Under the pieces are notes generated by a model. It was not told where the DNA came from. It saw only the letters and a list, made by a program, of their open reading frames with translations, and did no database searches. 64,000 bases of DNA. Source: UBA4416 sp035439445 (lineage in GTDB: Bacteria; Bacteroidota; Bacteroidia; B-17B0; Aurantibacillaceae). Below are positions 61,283 to 64,000 of the stretch, piece after piece. Every line of letters starts with the position of its first letter. The stretch's first letter is position 1. A program made the position numbers and the translations under genes. The DNA is taken from the NCBI GenBank assembly GCA_035439445.1, contig DAORKG010000012.1, positions 25,005 through 89,004 on the forward strand, read 5' to 3'.

Positions 61283-64000
61283 CTAAATTTTTATACCTAT
61301 TAAGGTTACATCGTCCACTTGTTCTAATTCTCCTACCCAATTTGTGAAAGTTCTGTTTAGCAATTCTTTCTGTTCACTCATTGGTAATTTAGAATTAGCA
61401 ACTAATAACTCTTTTAAATTTTTACTCATGAATTTTTTTCCTTTTTCTCCACCAAATTGGTCAGGGAAACCATCGGTAAGGGTGTAAATAATATCTCCTT
61501 CTTTTATATCGAGAGTGTGCGCTGTAAAAGTTTCCTGGTCCCTATCGTGTTTTCCTACAGGCATTTTATCGGGTTTTATTTCAATTAATTCGCTATCTTT
61601 CACAATCCACACAGGGTTGTTAGCAGCGGCAACGTGCAGTTGTTTGTTATTAAAGTCAAATACAATTAATGTACAATCCATTCCATCTTTTCCACCTTCT
61701 TCACTACCATCTCTTTTTAAACGTTTAATAATGGTTTGGCGCGTGTGATTTAAAATGTCTGCTGGATTAGTTAAATGTTCTATAGCCTTTTCAAGACTTG
61801 TAATATTTAATAAACTCATAATGGCGCCTGGCACACCATGTCCGGTACTGTCAGCTGTTGCTAAAACAAAATTGCCATTAGTTAAAGTTTCTGCCCAATA
61901 AAAATCTCCACTTACTACATCTTTCGGTTTAAATAAAATAAAATAATTTTGTAAGTGTTGATTTAAAAGATCATTAGTCGCCAAAAAGGTGCGTTGAATC
62001 CTTTCCGCATAATTGATACTATCAGTAATTTCTTTGTGTTTATGCTCTACTAGTCGTTTTTGTTCAACAATGATTTCTGTTCGTTGCGCTACAATACCCT
62101 CTAATTGAATATTTTGATCTTTTAATCGTTTAGTATATAATTTTACAAAAACAAAAATGGCAATTATTAAAAGAAGGACATAGCTAACATACGCGATGAT
62201 ACTTCTGTACCATGGTGGCTGGATACTAAAAGCAAATGTGAGTTCAGACGTTTCATTTTCAAAAATGTCTTTGCCTTTAATGTGAAACACATAATTACCT
62301 TCAGGCAATGAATTGTAATTGATAGTTGCATCACTTGTCCAATCTTTAAAATTGCTTTCTGAACCTTCTAAGTAGTAACTGAATTCAATTTTATTGCTTT
62401 CATAATAAGACGTTACTGAAGCTTTAATATGTAATTCATTTTTGTTAAAATTAAAGGACGTAGGTTCGATTGAAATATCGCTAGAGTAGTTTTCTAAATA
62501 ATTGATGGTGTCACTACCAAACCATACTCTTGATAAAATGATATTTAATTTTTTTGGTTTAATAAAATCTTTTAGTTCGTATTGGTATAAGCCTTGATTG
62601 GTAGAGATGTAAACACTGTTTGAATCTTGATAGAAATGTTTGGCACTGGTATTTTGAATACGGTTTAAATAGGAGTTTGAAAAAAGAAATTGATTTCTGT
62701 AGGAAGAAATGATTGCTATTTTTTGAATTTTTTCATTGAATTTGTCTTTTGTGCCATAGTCATACCATATATCATTATTAATTTGAGTAGCTCTATTTAT
62801 AGAATATTTTTTTTGATTTAATGTTTTTGAAAATTTCGCTTTTTCCAAATCATCACTTAGTTCATAAAATCCAGCATCAGTTCCAAAATATATTTTTCCG
62901 AAATAACTAAAAACGGTTGTTTCATTTAAGGTAGGTAATCCTTCTTTTTCTGAAATATAGTTCAATGAAAAATTTGACTTTAGGATAAACACACCATTGT
63001 CGCTAGTTCCCAATGCACAATTTTGATCCTTATCAAATGCAATACTCCGAACACTATGTAAGTTAGTGAATTTTTTTATTAATTTATAATTAAGTTGCGG
63101 ATTGAATATTAGTAAACCATCTTCAGTTCCAATATAAAGTAAATGATTTGTATCATTATAATAAGAACAATATGAAGCATATTCGTCTGTTAATAAATGA
63201 AATGTTTTGCCGTCAAAATAGTAGCAGCCTGCATCTGTTGGAATAAATAAATGATTTTGCGAAGTTGATAATATAAATGAAGCGTCTCTAATTTCTGTAA
63301 CAATAAAGCTATTTGTAGCATCATCTAAAACTTTTAAACCCTTATCAGTAGAGATGTATAATTTATTTTTAAACTTTATAGAACTTTCTACAACTCCCTC
63401 AACACCGTTGGGTTTTTGCCAATAGCTTATTGGGATATTTATTTCAATATGCGAAATACCTTTGTTAAGGGGTACCCATAAATTATTGTTAGCGTCATTA
63501 AAAATATAATTAATAGCATCATCCTGCAATCCGCTCGAAGAGTTAATGGCAGATAATTCATGTAATGTACTATCTATAAATTTAATACCATTCTTTTCAC
63601 TGCCTAACGCAAAATAATTTGAATTTAATTCAAGACCACAATATAATTCATTGTCCGAGATCCATGAATCTAATTCGCTTTCTGCTTTGATGAATTTACT
63701 TTGACTAGGATGCTGTTCATTGTAGTATAAATAATAAAAGCCGCCATTTTTAGAAGCAACGATATATTTGTTATTTGTAACATGCAAAATTGCTTCTACT
63801 TTTATATCAGAAAATTCTTCGGTAGCATCTATAAAAGACAATTGATTGCTTTCATATACTTTAAATCCTACTTCTCTTTCTCTAATAAACAAGTGTTTTC
63901 CAACCTTGAAAAAGGTATGAAATCGATCTACATCCGGAGAAAAAGCGGTGAGTTTATTTTTTCTGTAACAAAATAATTTTTCATTAGAACAAAAAAATAC
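61283..64000 (-). CDS. Two-component-propeller / SpoIIE (PP2C) phosphatase, 5' end cut by window
   Basis: The frame is open to the window's right edge, so the N-terminus is missing; 905 residues are visible. The first about 520 hold repeated propeller blades (DAGCYYFDG, DNGVFILKS), then a Y_Y_Y domain (EFSYYLEGSESNFKDW, LPEGNYVFHIKGKD), one TM (about 600-622), a coiled coil, and a SpoIIE-type PP2C phosphatase (GDFYW, TADSTGHGVPGAIMS, DGMDCTLIVF, LTDGFPDQFGG). It probably senses outside ligands and dephosphorylates an anti-sigma antagonist inside. The partner is not in view. It is convergent with the C45 gene, with four bases between stops. Confidence 0.9.
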   Translation of the reverse strand, partial: VFFCSNEKLFCYRKNKLTAFSPDVDRFHTFFKVGKHLFIREREVGFKVYESNQLSFIDATEEFSDIKVEAILHVTNNKYIVASKNGGFYYLYYNEQHPSQSKFIKAESELDSWISDNELYCGLELNSNYFALGSEKNGIKFIDSTLHELSAINSSSGLQDDAINYIFNDANNNLWVPLNKGISHIEINIPISYWQKPNGVEGVVESSIKFKNKLYISTDKGLKVLDDATNSFIVTEIRDASFILSTSQNHLFIPTDAGCYYFDGKTFHLLTDEYASYCSYYNDTNHLLYIGTEDGLLIFNPQLNYKLIKKFTNLHSVRSIAFDKDQNCALGTSDNGVFILKSNFSLNYISEKEGLPTLNETTVFSYFGKIYFGTDAGFYELSDDLEKAKFSKTLNQKKYSINRATQINNDIWYDYGTKDKFNEKIQKIAIISSYRNQFLFSNSYLNRIQNTSAKHFYQDSNSVYISTNQGLYQYELKDFIKPKKLNIILSRVWFGSDTINYLENYSSDISIEPTSFNFNKNELHIKASVTSYYESNKIEFSYYLEGSESNFKDWTSDATINYNSLPEGNYVFHIKGKDIFENETSELTFAFSIQPPWYRSIIAYVSYVLLLIIAIFVFVKLYTKRLKDQNIQLEGIVAQRTEIIVEQKRLVEHKHKEITDSINYAERIQRTFLATNDLLNQHLQNYFILFKPKDVVSGDFYWAETLTNGNFVLATADSTGHGVPGAIMSLLNITSLEKAIEHLTNPADILNHTRQTIIKRLKRDGSEEGGKDGMDCTLIVFDFNNKQLHVAAANNPVWIVKDSELIEIKPDKMPVGKHDRDQETFTAHTLDIKEGDIIYTLTDGFPDQFGGEKGKKFMSKNLKELLVANSKLPMSEQKELLNRTFTNWVGELEQVDDVTLIGIKI

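Overview
The window is AT-rich chromosomal DNA from a member of the Bacteroidota. The evidence is consistent: type IX secretion signatures (a Por-type C-terminal sorting domain, two PorP/SprF proteins, two gliding-motility-associated CHU_C domains), gldA, a GWxTD protein, MORN_2 repeats, the Bacteroidota promoter pattern TTTG-N19-21-TAnnTTTG in front of several genes, and start codons that almost never have a Shine-Dalgarno sequence. Two runs of exactly 100 N show it is a scaffolded assembly, possibly metagenomic. I cannot place it below class level. There is no sign of a phage, an IS transposase or CRISPR.

Layout. 1-2.5 kb: a copper/thiol pair (TlpA-like, SCO) divergent from a Kir-type K+ channel. 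2.5-8 kb: a polyhydroxyalkanoate locus with phaC and phaE (class III synthase) divergent from phaJ, phaB and a V4R histidine kinase. 8-13.9 kb: small stress genes (DoxX/HxlR), a secreted GloVer-repeat protein, tRNA-Ser, a GWxTD protein and a glycosyltransferase. 13.9-20.6 kb: a CrtI/RetSat-like oxidoreductase, raiA-xerC-rpsU, a gamma-carbonic anhydrase, a lipoprotein and a MORN-repeat protein. 20.7-27.8 kb: a phenylacetyl-CoA epoxidase locus (paaABC, three unfamiliar small genes, paaD, a histidine kinase, paaG; paaE divergent). 27.9-36.5 kb: HEAT protein, purT, a CoA-transferase, an aldo/keto reductase, a DUF559 endonuclease gene wrapped in G-rich repeats, an aldehyde dehydrogenase coupled to gldA, and rsgA. 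36.5-51.4 kb: one large operon, adhesin-PorP-adhesin-PorP-OmpA, with both adhesins interrupted by assembly gaps inside their repeat arrays. 51.5-58.2 kb: a TetR-TolC-HlyD-RND efflux operon. 58.2-64 kb: structured intergenic repeats, a lipoprotein paralogous to the one at 18 kb, a C45-type hydrolase and a large propeller/SpoIIE phosphatase cut by the window end.

How the genes fit together. PaaABCDE and PaaG begin aerobic phenylacetate breakdown, which ends in acetyl-CoA and succinyl-CoA; phaB, phaJ and phaCE can store acetyl-CoA and beta-oxidation intermediates as polyester. Each locus carries a HisKA_2 histidine kinase with no adjacent response regulator, and the one beside the PHA genes has a V4R domain, a fold known for small hydrophobic or aromatic ligands. 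The adhesin/PorP/OmpA operon and the GloVer protein are type IX secretion cargo or surface machinery. The less familiar items are the two GldM-tail-like secreted proteins and 36-residue membrane peptide inside the paa operon, the DUF559/repeat unit, the strong Shine-Dalgarno on raiA beside rpsU, and two long structured repeat elements near 58-59.5 kb.
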